From Tuctoria greenei (Eukaryota; Streptophyta; Magnoliopsida; Poales; Poaceae): DNA of 64,000 bases. Below are positions 32,815 to 42,310 of the stretch, in pieces (the first letter of the stretch is position 1; the number at the start of each line of letters is the position of its first letter). The stretch spans positions 4,588,001-4,652,000 of the forward strand of contig JAYESD010000001.1 in assembly GCA_036927565.1 (NCBI GenBank). The letters are read 5' to 3'. The notes under the pieces are model-generated. The model was not told where the DNA came from. It ran no database searches and was given only the letters and a program-made list of their open reading frames with translations. A program made the translations under genes and the position numbers.

Positions 32815-34125
32815 TTTGTCGTTCAACCCTCCCGATATACGGGTGGTTTGAGCGGCATCGTAACCAATTTGGACGACTTTGACGGGAATGTCGGTGTCGC
32901 CGCTTGGCTGCACACGGGGTGCAGAGGTTGAGCCTCGTTGACGAATGCTCGGGGGTTTCGGAGCTTGCTCCTATCTGGAGTCCTCCTCTTGCGCCGTGGT
33001 GAGTGCATGGAGCTCCTCCAGAGCAGTTACTCCGGCAGTGCGATCTCCGCGGATCCGGAGAACGCCTACTGGTGTTGGCATCTTCAACACCAGGTATCCA
33101 TAATGAGCAGCTGCCATAAATTTGTATAGGGCAGGTCTACCCAAGATGGCGTTGAATGGTAAGTTGATCTGAGCGACGTCGAAGACCAACTTCTCGGTGC
33201 GATACTTCTCCCGTGTCCCGAAGGTAACGGGGAGAGTTATAGCTCCGAGTGGGGTAATGGCCCCCGGGCCTACTCCGGAGAAAGGTCGAGAGGGCTGGAG
33301 ATCCGAAGGTCAGAGCTGAAGCTTGGTAAAAGCTTCAAAGCTTATGAGGTTCAGCCCCGAACCTCCGTCCACCATAACATGATGGAGCTGGATGTTATTG
33401 ATGGTGGGAGATACCATCAAAGGTAATTGTCCAGCTCCGACCATGCTTCGAGGACAGTCCGAAGCATCAAAAGTGATGGATGTGTCCATCCACTTTCGAT
33501 GTGGCTCCGGTCTAGCTGTAGGAGCTACAGCGGCCATATCCCGCCGCATAGTCTTGATGACGCGACGGGAGGTGATGTCCCATGATCCACCAAAAATGGT
33601 GTTCATGGTTTTCCGACGCTCGTTGTCAGAGACGTCAGAGTCATGGTCGACGGAGGTGTAGACGGCCTTCAGGACCTTTTTGGGGTCCTGAAACCCTAAC
33701 TCCTCTTCAGACGGAGCTTCGTCGACCTTCTGTTTTCCTTCCCTCTGTCGGAAAGGGGACCCTTCCCGGCGCTTGCTGTAGTGCTCGGCAAGGTTTTGGA
33801 CCTCCCGGCAGTCTTCCAAACCGTGGCTGCCCGTTTTGTGAATGGGACACCACACTTTGGGTTTGCCACCGTCTTCGGAAGACGGTCGAGGTCGCTTCTC
33901 GGGGCGTGGCCCCCGGCCACCCGGAGTTGCAGCAGCTGCAACATTGGATGTGCCCGCCGACGGCTTCTTCCTGCCGTTGGTCTTCTTTTTCTTCTTGCCA
34001 CCCCCGGAGGTAGCGGCTTCTTCTTTGGAGGATTTCTTGTGATCCTCCGAGGCTGGTTTGGAGTGCATTTCACGGCCCTCCGCAGCTCTGGCACATTTGT
34101 GTGCCAGGCTGAAGAGTTCCGTGAC
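32815..34125 (-). pseudogene. gypsy copy 2 gag C-terminus and protease
   Basis: Homologous to 17955-19300. It runs from the protease-RT linker through the protease core MVDGGSGLNLIS and the CPIHKTGSHGLEDC motif into the Lys-rich end of gag. The in-frame stops at 33310-33312 (TGA) and 32971-32973 (TAG) match those of copy 1. The segment ends abruptly at 34130, where the Sirevirus inserted. Its upstream half resumes at 46205. Confidence 0.85.
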
Positions 34126-34130
34126 GCTGG

Positions 34131-35505
34131 TGAAAGCATCTAGGCCCCATGAGGTACGGTTTCGGTGATTAATGACAACCATTCGGTATTACTAATGAAT
34201 TTGTGAATGCAAGGTCCCAAAAACACTCAATCAAATGAAATCAAAATTACATTGGAGACCCATATAAAATCAACGAGTGAGATCAAATCAAATCATATGA
34301 AGACAAGAAGTGAAAGCTCTAACTTGACATCACCCAAATGCTTGAAGACAATCAAAACAACATTTCAAACAAGTGTCAAAGAGGTCACAAGTTCAAATTC
34401 CAAAAGAACAACTCAAAACAACTCGAAGTCAACAAGTTGAACACACCGGATCATCCGATGGTTTTTGAGTTGACTGCATCGGTCGAGTTGTGTCAACAGA
34501 AGAAGAAGACCTCAGAGCAAAGAACTCACCGGATCATCCGATGTGAGTGGCTCAGTAACATCGGTCCATCATCACAGATTGCAACACCATTGGATCAAGT
34601 GAAGCACCGGATCATCCGATGTGCAGACTTACACACATCGGTCGATCACTCCAGTAAGCTTCAAGATCAAGCAAAATTCTGGAGGAAGAGCCACCGGATC
34701 ATCCGATGAGAAGACAGATCAACATCAGTCTAACAACGGTCATATCTGACACAGTGACATCAGCTAATTTGGCTTTGACCGATGTTAACTGAAGGGGAGA
34801 CATCGGATCATCCGGTGTTCGCAGAGAAGTGATGTCAGCCTACTTTTCCAATGGCTATCTCGTGGAGGCTGGCTATTTATACCCCTTCAATCTGTCAAAT
34901 CGACAAGACTTGAAGCCCAGACATACTCTACACATCCTAGAGCATTCAAGCAATAGAGCTACCACTTTCACATCATTTGATCATCATTTGTACACCAAGA
35001 GATAGGTTAGAACTAGCTAGAGATAGTGCTTGGGTGCCTCCACTCTTGGTGATTGGAGTCTCTAGTGTAGTGAGAGCAATAAGGGAGTGTCCCTTGGTGT
35101 GTGTGACTTCCGGAGCTTGCCAAGAGGATTGTGGAAGCCCGGAGGATTCCAAAGTGTACAAGGCTTGAGCTCCACCTTGCCAAGGTTGGCGAACGGAGAA
35201 GAATAGTGAAGACCCCCTTGTCTCGGTGACTTGGGAGTGGCAAAACCCCTCGGTGGGTGCCACAACGTGGATGTAGGAAGATCCTTGTGATCTTACCGAA
35301 CCACGGGATAAACTCCGTGTCCCTTGAGCGTTTGCATCCCTCTCCCTTTTTACACTTATGCAATCTTCATTCCGCAACTTTAATTTACATTGATTGCATA
35401 GTTTAATCGCATAGGGAATTGGGCTTTAGGTTGTTAGTGTTTAATTGCCTTAAAATTTGAAAGAAAGCCCAATTCACCCCCCTCTTGGGCGTTTCGATCC
35501 TTACA
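34131..35505 (+). repeat. 5' LTR of Sirevirus-like element
   Basis: Starts TGAAAGCATCTAGG and ends TCGATCCTTACA. It contains five copies of a 17-bp near-palindrome of the form CACCGGATCATCCGATG (34444-34460, 34527-34543, 34605-34621, 34692-34708, 34801-34817). A TATTTATA sequence near 34873 could serve as the promoter box. Confidence 0.93.
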
Positions 35506-35507
35506 AT

Positions 35508-35519
35508 TGGTATCAGAGC
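35508..35519 (+). promoter_or_regulatory. Primer-binding site, initiator-Met tRNA type
   Basis: TGGTATCAGAGC, two bases inside the 5' LTR, is the exact primer-binding sequence complementary to plant initiator methionine tRNA used by most copia elements. Confidence 0.9.
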
Positions 35520-35565
35520 AAGGTTGCTCATTGGATCATTCTAGCTTCACCGCTAGAGAGCTTAA

Positions 35566-37692
35566 ATGGCCAAGAATGGGGGTTCGGTTCCTACCTTCGA
35601 GGGCCAGAACTTTGCCTATTGGAAAGCACGCATGCGTGCCTACCTAGAGGCTATTGCTCCCGAAGTTTGGGAAGCGACCCATGCGGGATTTGGAGATCTC
35701 AATTATGTTGGTGATCAACTAAAATGGGATGCTAAGGCTAGAAATGCCATCTATGAATGTATAAGTCAAGACGTATTTGCTAGAATTGCTAGTAAAGAGA
35801 AAGCTTGTGAAATTTGGGCATGTTTAATTGAAATTCATGAGGGCTCATCTCGTGTTAAAGAACTCAAATATCACTTGCTTAAATCCAAGTATGATGAATT
35901 CAAAATGCTTCCTCATGAGAATGTTAACCAAATGTTTTCCCGTTTAAATGTGCTCATTGAGGAAATTAACGCACTTGACATTGCTTCTCTTGGTAAGGGA
36001 CTTATCAACCGCAAGATCCTCATGCTTCTACCCAAGCCCAAGTACAACATTATCAATTCAATGCTCCAAAAGGAATCACTTGACAACATTGAAGTCTCGG
36101 AGCTCATTGGAGAAATTCATGCTCATGAGATGAGCGTACTTGGAATGATGGAGGAGTCATCATCAAAAACCATTGCTCTCAAGGCTTCAACTAAGAAGAC
36201 AACTCCCAAGAAAAAGAAAGTGGTTGAGCCTAGCTCAAGCGAAGAAGAGCAAGCAACAAGCGAAGATGACGATGATGAGCTTGCATTGATGATGAGAAAA
36301 TTCTCACGTCTAAACTCCAAGATCGCAAAGAAGGGATACTCTTTTGATCCCAAGAAGAAAGCCTTCCTCCCAAGAAAAGATGAAAATAAGACATGCTATA
36401 ATTGTGGTGATCAAGGCCACATATCATATGATTGTCCAAGACCGGACAAGAGGAAGGACAACCATAAGGGAAAGCATAGAAAGCTAGAAGAAAGCGATGA
36501 AGATGAAGAAGAGATCAAGCCCAAGCGTTCCTTTGGAAAGAAGAAATTTGACAAAGGCAAGAAGACCAAGCTCTTTCCAAAGAAGAGAAGAGGGCCTCAA
36601 AAAGTCTTCATGTGCGAGGCAAATGAGTGGATCACGGATGAAGAGTCAAGCGACAAAGAGAGTGAAGATGAAGAAAACTTGGCGGGTCTTGCCGTCGTCG
36701 ACAAGGAAAACTCACCTCTTCGTCCACCTCCTATGTGCCTCATGGCAAAAGGTAACACTAAGGTATGTGACGACTCTAGCGATGATGATGATGAGCTCTC
36801 CCCCGATGAATTAGCATCCATTATTAATGAATACCATGTCATCATAAAAAGGGAAAAGAGCAAGGTTAAGGCACTTGAACAAGCTTGTGCTAAGCTTGAG
36901 AGTGCGAAACTCGATTTGCATCACAAGTATGTAACCATACTTAAAGAGCATGACACGCTTAAAACACATGTCAAGCAAATCGAGGAGGAAAATGCTCAAA
37001 TCAAGCTTGGTCATCATGAGCTTGACTTAGCAAACCAAGCACTCTTGAGAAAGCACAATGACTTGGTTCAAGAACATGAAGTGCTTAACCGTGCTTATGA
37101 GGCAATTGAGCTAAAGATGAAAAACATGAAAAAGAAAACCCTTGATGGCAAAGTATCAACTATTTCACATGCCACTAATATGTTGGATAAGTCTTTGCGT
37201 TTGAAAGCAAGCCTTAGGGAGAAGGAGTTGATGGACAAGATTGAAAGTCTCCGCACTAGTGTGGCAATACTCTCTAAGGGGGAGGACAAGCACAAGGAAA
37301 TCCTCTACCAACAAGCTAAAGGCTTCAACAAGAGAGGACCTGGATCCTTCTCGGAGCTCAACAAATGGAAGGTGCCCTCACCGGAGCTTAGGACAAGCTT
37401 CATCAAAGAAGTTGGTTCCTATTGCCAACATTGTGAGGTCACCGGACATCACACGAGGGAGTGTCCTCTTCCCAACCGTCCTTCTCCCAAATTGCCTCCT
37501 AACTACAAATATACTTTCAATGATTGCCACTATCTCTTGAGCAAAGTAGGTGGCAAGGTGAAGGCAAGGTTTATCGGCAAAGACATTAAGGGCATAAAGG
37601 GGAAGCTCCCCAAGCAACTTTGGGTCCCAAAATCACTTGTATCACACATACAAGGACCTAAGTTGGCTTGGGTGCCTAAACTCAAAAACTAA
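35566..37692 (+). CDS. Sirevirus-like gag polyprotein, intact
   Basis: 708 residues from the ATG at 35566, 60 bp after the LTR, to a TAA at 37690. The N-terminal copia-type gag domain has FEGQNFAYWKARMRAYLEA and, further on, LKYHLLKSKYDEFKML. A Lys/Ser/Glu-rich region follows. The first CX2CX4HX4C zinc knuckle (CYNCGDQGHISYDC) is at about residues 277-290. Next come very charged segments with Asp/Glu runs, a long coiled coil at about residues 420-580, and a second zinc knuckle (CQHCEVTGHHTREC) near residue 620. The great length, coiled coil and second knuckle fit Sirevirus gag. It would form the virus-like particle and bind element RNA in the cytoplasm. No stop or frameshift is seen, so this protein could still be made. 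Confidence 0.9.
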   Translation: MAKNGGSVPTFEGQNFAYWKARMRAYLEAIAPEVWEATHAGFGDLNYVGDQLKWDAKARNAIYECISQDVFARIASKEKACEIWACLIEIHEGSSRVKELKYHLLKSKYDEFKMLPHENVNQMFSRLNVLIEEINALDIASLGKGLINRKILMLLPKPKYNIINSMLQKESLDNIEVSELIGEIHAHEMSVLGMMEESSSKTIALKASTKKTTPKKKKVVEPSSSEEEQATSEDDDDELALMMRKFSRLNSKIAKKGYSFDPKKKAFLPRKDENKTCYNCGDQGHISYDCPRPDKRKDNHKGKHRKLEESDEDEEEIKPKRSFGKKKFDKGKKTKLFPKKRRGPQKVFMCEANEWITDEESSDKESEDEENLAGLAVVDKENSPLRPPPMCLMAKGNTKVCDDSSDDDDELSPDELASIINEYHVIIKREKSKVKALEQACAKLESAKLDLHHKYVTILKEHDTLKTHVKQIEEENAQIKLGHHELDLANQALLRKHNDLVQEHEVLNRAYEAIELKMKNMKKKTLDGKVSTISHATNMLDKSLRLKASLREKELMDKIESLRTSVAILSKGEDKHKEILYQQAKGFNKRGPGSFSELNKWKVPSPELRTSFIKEVGSYCQHCEVTGHHTRECPLPNRPSPKLPPNYKYTFNDCHYLLSKVGGKVKARFIGKDIKGIKGKLPKQLWVPKSLVSHIQGPKLAWVPKLKN

Positions 37693-37706
37693 CTTCATGT
37701 GTGTAG

Positions 37707-39540
37707 GTGAACTACAAAGCCGGAGGAAAGCATTGGGTACTCGATAGCGGGTGCACTCAACATATGACCGGCAATGATGGTATGTTCACTACCATAGAGA
37801 ACCCCGACAATCATGAACAAGTCACCTTTGGTGACAACTCAAAGGGGAAGGTAATTGGTTTAGGTAAAATTGCTATTTCACATGATTTGTCCATTTCCAA
37901 TGTACTATATGTTAAGTCACTTAGTTTCAATTTACTTTCAATTGCACAACTATGTGATCTCTTGGACTAACGTGCACCTTTGACAAGAATGGTGTTGTAG
38001 TAACCAGTGAATCAAGCAAAGAACTAATCTTCAAAGGCTTCCGGCATGGACATCTCTACTTGGTGGACTTCTCCAACAAGGATGCTAGCTTGACCACTTG
38101 TCTTTTCACCAAGACAAGCTTGGGTTGGCTATGGCATCGACGCATTGCTCACATTGGCATGAGAAAGATCAAGAAGTCGTTCAAGCTTGGGATGGTGACC
38201 GGCGTGAAGGATGTCACATTTGAGAAGAACAAGCTTTGTAGCGCTTGTCAAGCCGGGAAGCAAGTTGCTTCACACCACCCAATGAAGACAATGGTGTCAA
38301 CCTCCAAGCCGCTTGAACTACTCCACATGGACCTCTTCGGACCGTCCACATATCAAAGTCTTAGTGGTAACTTCTATTATCTTGTTATCGTTGACGATTA
38401 TTCTCGATATGCTTGGACTTTGTTTCTAGGTGACAAGGGTGAAACTCCGGAAGTTTTCAAGACCTTTGCTAAACGTGCTCAAAGGGAATTTCAACTTCCC
38501 ATCATCAAGGTCCGGAGTGACAACGGCACCGAGTTCAAGAACTACAACATTGGGGAGTGGTGTGATCGTGAAGGCGTGAAGCATGAGTTTTCGGCCACAT
38601 ACACCCCCCAACAAAACGGTGTCGTTTAAAGGAAGAACAAGACCCTTATCACCCTTGCTAGAGCAATGCTTGATGACTATGGCACGTCGGAGAAGTTTTG
38701 GGCTGAAGCAATCAACACGGCGTGTCATGCCGCAAATAGGGTCTATCTTCATCGACTACTTCAAAAGACCCCATATGAGCTCCTCATTGGGAGAAAGCCC
38801 AACATCTCCTACTTCCGAGTCTTCGGGTGCAAATGCTATATCTACCGCAAGAAAAGGCTCGGTAAGTTTGAAAGAAGGTGTGATGTTGGTATCTTTCTTG
38901 GTTATGCGTCAAACTCAAAAGCATATCGAGTATTCAACCAAACCTCCGGGTTAGTTGAAGAAAGTTGTGATGTTGAGTTTGATGAGACTAATGGCTCCCA
39001 AGAGGAGAGTTTTGATCATGATGATATAGATGATGAGCCTCTACGAGAAGCCATGAAAAACATGACCATTGGAGACATCAAGCCCGAAGTTGAGGAGAGC
39101 CATGATCAAAGGGGAGCATCAAGTTCCAACATCAACACCTCCATGGCGCCTCAAGTTGATGAAAAAGAAGAGAAAGATGATCCATTGCCAATGCAAGATT
39201 CACAAGCCACACAACACCAACAACAAGAAGAAGAAGTCCAAGATCAAGTCCAACCACAAGACGCGCAAGATGCTTCACCACCGCCAAGTGCCTCACAATC
39301 ACTTATGAGGCATGGACGCATCTCCAAGGCGCATCCGATTGATCAAATCATCGGAAGTCCGTCACGGGGAGTAAGTACTCGTTCTCGCCATGTCGCTTCA
39401 TTTTTGAGCACTACTCTTTTGTTTCGTGTGTAGAACCCACTCATATAGAGGAAGCACTCCAAGATCCAAATTGGGTGATGGCCATGCAAGAAGAACTCAA
39501 CAACTTCACCCGCAATGAAGTTTGGGTGTTGGAGGAGTGA
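37707..39540 (+). pseudogene. Sirevirus-like protease and integrase, broken
   Basis: Begins with the aspartic protease core HWVLDSGCTQHMTG. A two-base duplication near 37958 shifts the frame and creates a TAA at 37968. The correct frame resumes (FDKNGVVVTSES...) into integrase at 38060-38629: zinc residues in HRRIAHIGMRK...CSACQAGKQ, first Asp in HMDLFGPS, second Asp in VRSDNGTEF. The codon after TPQQNGVV, which encodes the catalytic Glu in the family, is TAA (38627-38629). The frame then continues through GRKPNISYFRVFGCKCYI and the acidic linker to about 39430. A TGA follows at 39538-39540 just before reverse transcriptase. No active integrase can result. Confidence 0.88.
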
Positions 39541-40968
39541 CCCAAGGACAAGAACGTCATCGGAACAAAGTGGGTGTACCGCAACAAGCAAGACGAGAAT
39601 GGCATCGTGGTCCGCAACAAGGCAAGACTTGTGGCCAAGGATTTTTCACAAGTTGAAGGACTAGACTTTGGAGAAACATTCGCTCCGGTCGCTCGGTTAG
39701 AAGCTATTCGCATACTCCTTGCTTTTGCTTCACATCACAATATAATGCTTTATCAAATGGATGTTAAAAGTGCCTTTCTTAATGGTTATATTAACGAGCT
39801 TGTTTATGTTGAGCAACCTCCTGGGTTTGAAGATCCGAGGAATCCTAACCATGTGTATAGGTTACACAAGGCGCTCTACGGGCTCAAGCAAGCACCTAGG
39901 GCGTGGTATGAACGTCTAAGGGATTTCTTGGTCATGCAAGGATTCAAGATCGGGAGGGTGGACACTACACTCTTCACCAAGGACATCGACGGGGATTTAT
40001 TCATTTGTCAAATTTATGTCGATGATATCATTTTTGGCTCAACTAACAAATCTCTTAGCCATGAGTTTGGCACCATGATGTCTAGGGAATTCGAGATGTC
40101 AATGATTGGAGAGCTCAACTTCTTCCTTGGATTCCAAATCAAGCAACTTCAAGAGGGAACCTTTGTCTACCAAGAGAAATACACCAAGGACCTCTTGAAG
40201 AAATTTGAGATGGGAGATTGTAGCTCAAAAAGCACTCCAATGGGAACAAATTGCCATCTCGACGCGGATAAGGACGGTAAACCTATTGACCAATCTCACT
40301 ATCGCTCTATGATTGGTTCATTGCTTTATCTTACCGCATCTAGGCCCGATATAATGTTTAGTGTATGCTTATGTGCTCGCTTTCAAGCGGCTCCTAAAGA
40401 ATCGCATAAGAAGGCGGTCTTTAGGATACTTAGGTATCTTAAGCATACCCCTAGAATGGGCTTGTGGTACCCTAAAGGTACAACCTTCCAACTCTTGGGA
40501 TACTCGGATTCGGACTTTGCCGGATGCCGCGTAGATCGCAAGAGTACCTCCGGTGGGTGCCACTTGCTTGGGCGTTCCCTAGTGTCTTGGTCTAGCAAAA
40601 AGCAAAATTCCGTGGCTTTGTCCACCGCGGAAGCGAAGTATATAGCGGCTGGTGCATGTTGTGCCCAAATTCTATATATGAAGCAAACCCTTTTGGACTT
40701 TGGAATTAAAATTGGTTGTGTGCCTCTCCTTTGTGACAATGAAAGTGCGGTTAAGATAGCTAGAAACCCCGTTCAACACTCCCGCACTAAGCACATTGAT
40801 ATTCGCCATCACTTCTTGCGGGATCATGAGGCTAAAGGAGACATCTCTTTGCAAGGTGTTAGATCCGAAGAATAATTGGCGGATATCTTCACTAAACCAC
40901 TTGATGAGAAAACCTTTTCTAGACTTAGAAATGAATTAAATGTGCTAGATGCATCTAACATCATGTAA
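39541..40968 (+). pseudogene. Sirevirus-like reverse transcriptase and RNase H, one late stop
   Basis: Open from 39541. Reverse transcriptase shows KARLVAKDFSQVEGLDFGETFAPVARLEAIR, YQMDVKSAFLNGYINE, LYGLKQAPRAW and the catalytic YVDD (40015-40026). RNase H follows with YSDSDFAGCRVDRKSTSG, ALSTAEAKYIAAG, LCDNESAVKIA and HSRTKHIDIRHHF. A single TAA (40873-40875) falls in the last stretch, before LADIFTKPL. The natural end would be the TAA at 40966-40968. Residues needed for polymerisation and RNA cleavage all appear present, so the domain is lightly damaged. It is shut off mainly by upstream breaks. Confidence 0.88.
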
Positions 40969-42310
40969 GTTGCCATGTTCATGTAAGGATGCATATCATA
41001 TAGGTCTTGTCTAACTCCCAAAGGATAGGGGCGAGCTAGAAATAGTTTTCCCTGGGGAAGCCTTTGGAAGGTTTAAACTTGGCAACATAGATTTATTTTA
41101 TGCCTTGCATGATCCCTGCCATATTAACATGCACTCATTAAATCTCTTGCACTATAATTTGTTTGACATTGCATACGGTAGATTGTCACAAAGGGGAACC
41201 CACCTCGTGAGAAGGAGACTTGTTTGAAATACAATATCTCAACTCATATAAGGTGGAAAGAACAAGATGTTAGGTACGTTAATGCCTAGAGGAACATGCT
41301 TCATTGAGATAGCAGTCTTCATACTCTACCTCACAAAGCATGGGCCTTACATTTCATTTGGATATTTTTCCCTCTATTTTTCTTGGTGTTCCATTTGCAT
41401 TAAGGCCTAGCCAAGCTATTGGCATATTAGCTTTTTGAGGGGTAAGGGGTTGCCCAAAAAGTCCTAAGACATGTGTTTCTCTTCGATTGTTTGTTTGGTC
41501 AAAGGACATATATGGGATGTTTTCGTTCTGTTGTCATCGGATTATCCGATGCTTATGTCAATCCCTCATCGGTCCAATAGGTGTTCAATCTTCAAAGCCC
41601 AATTCTGTCTGAATTTCAAATGATCCGACGCGTTCATTCCGAAAAACATCGGTCCATCCGATGTTCACTCTTCTGGAGCTGTGGTCAATTCAACGATGTT
41701 CACTTCCTCCAACGTCGGACCATCCGGTGTCAACTTCACTCTTTTGAACACCCTTACTGTGCTATTCGACCGATGATCAAAACCCTAGATGTCGGTCCAT
41801 CCGGTGTCAACTGCTATTCTTGAATATCCTTTCTGTGGCATTCGACCGATGTCAACTTCACCTAGCATCGGTCCATCCGGTGTTAAATTTTTGGCTAGGG
41901 TTTGGGTCCTACTATTTAAACCCGTGTGCCGCCACCGTTTTCTCTCTCCCCGACCTTCCCTCTCGCCCGCGCACCGCCGCCTCTCCCTCCGTCCGCCGAC
42001 CACCGCCGTTGCCGCCCTAAGCGCCACCGCCGTTATCCCCGGCCGCCACTGCTCTCAGCGCCGCCGCCCAGCGTCGCCGCCGCCCGCAGCACCGCCGCCT
42101 AGCGCCGCCGCCACACATCCGCGCCACCATTCACCAGCGCCGCCGCCCACAGCACCGACGCAGCCGCCTCTCCTCACCACTCGCCGCCTCCACCGCCGCC
42201 GTCCACGCGCCGCCTTCACCACCGACGTCTCCACCGTCCTCGTCTCCGCCTCTCCTCGCCGCCGTCGTTTCAACTTCGCACCCGGTCCCCGTTTGCTCTC
42301 CGTCGCCTAG
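40969..42310 (+). other. Sirevirus-like spacer: palindromes, then Pro/Ala-coding GC-rich leader
   Basis: 1.3 kb between pol and the third ORF. 41535-41882 contains at least four 17-bp units of the CATCGGTCCATCCGGTG type (41535-41551, 41647-41663, 41713-41729, 41866-41882) plus a similar GTCGGTCCATCCGGTG near 41791. They are related to the LTR palindromes. 41930-42305 is extremely C-rich CCG/CCGCC repeat sequence resembling a long GC-rich 5' leader. A TATTTAAA at about 41913 lies where a subgenomic promoter for the next ORF could be. Confidence 0.65.

Noticed and set aside
33310..34182. 290-codon ORF starting at 34182
   Set aside because: Its first codons are Sirevirus LTR sequence read through the junction at 34130. 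The real gag continues on the other side of the insertion at 46205.
34444..34817. CRISPR-like array of regularly spaced repeats
   Set aside because: The units are 17-bp imperfect palindromes with uneven spacing inside an LTR of a plant retrotransposon. There are no Cas genes and the genome is eukaryotic.
41789..42310. 173-codon frame before the env-like ORF
   Set aside because: It consists of CCG-repeat Pro/Arg/Ser sequence and begins in the palindrome spacer. It is better read as a GC-rich leader.
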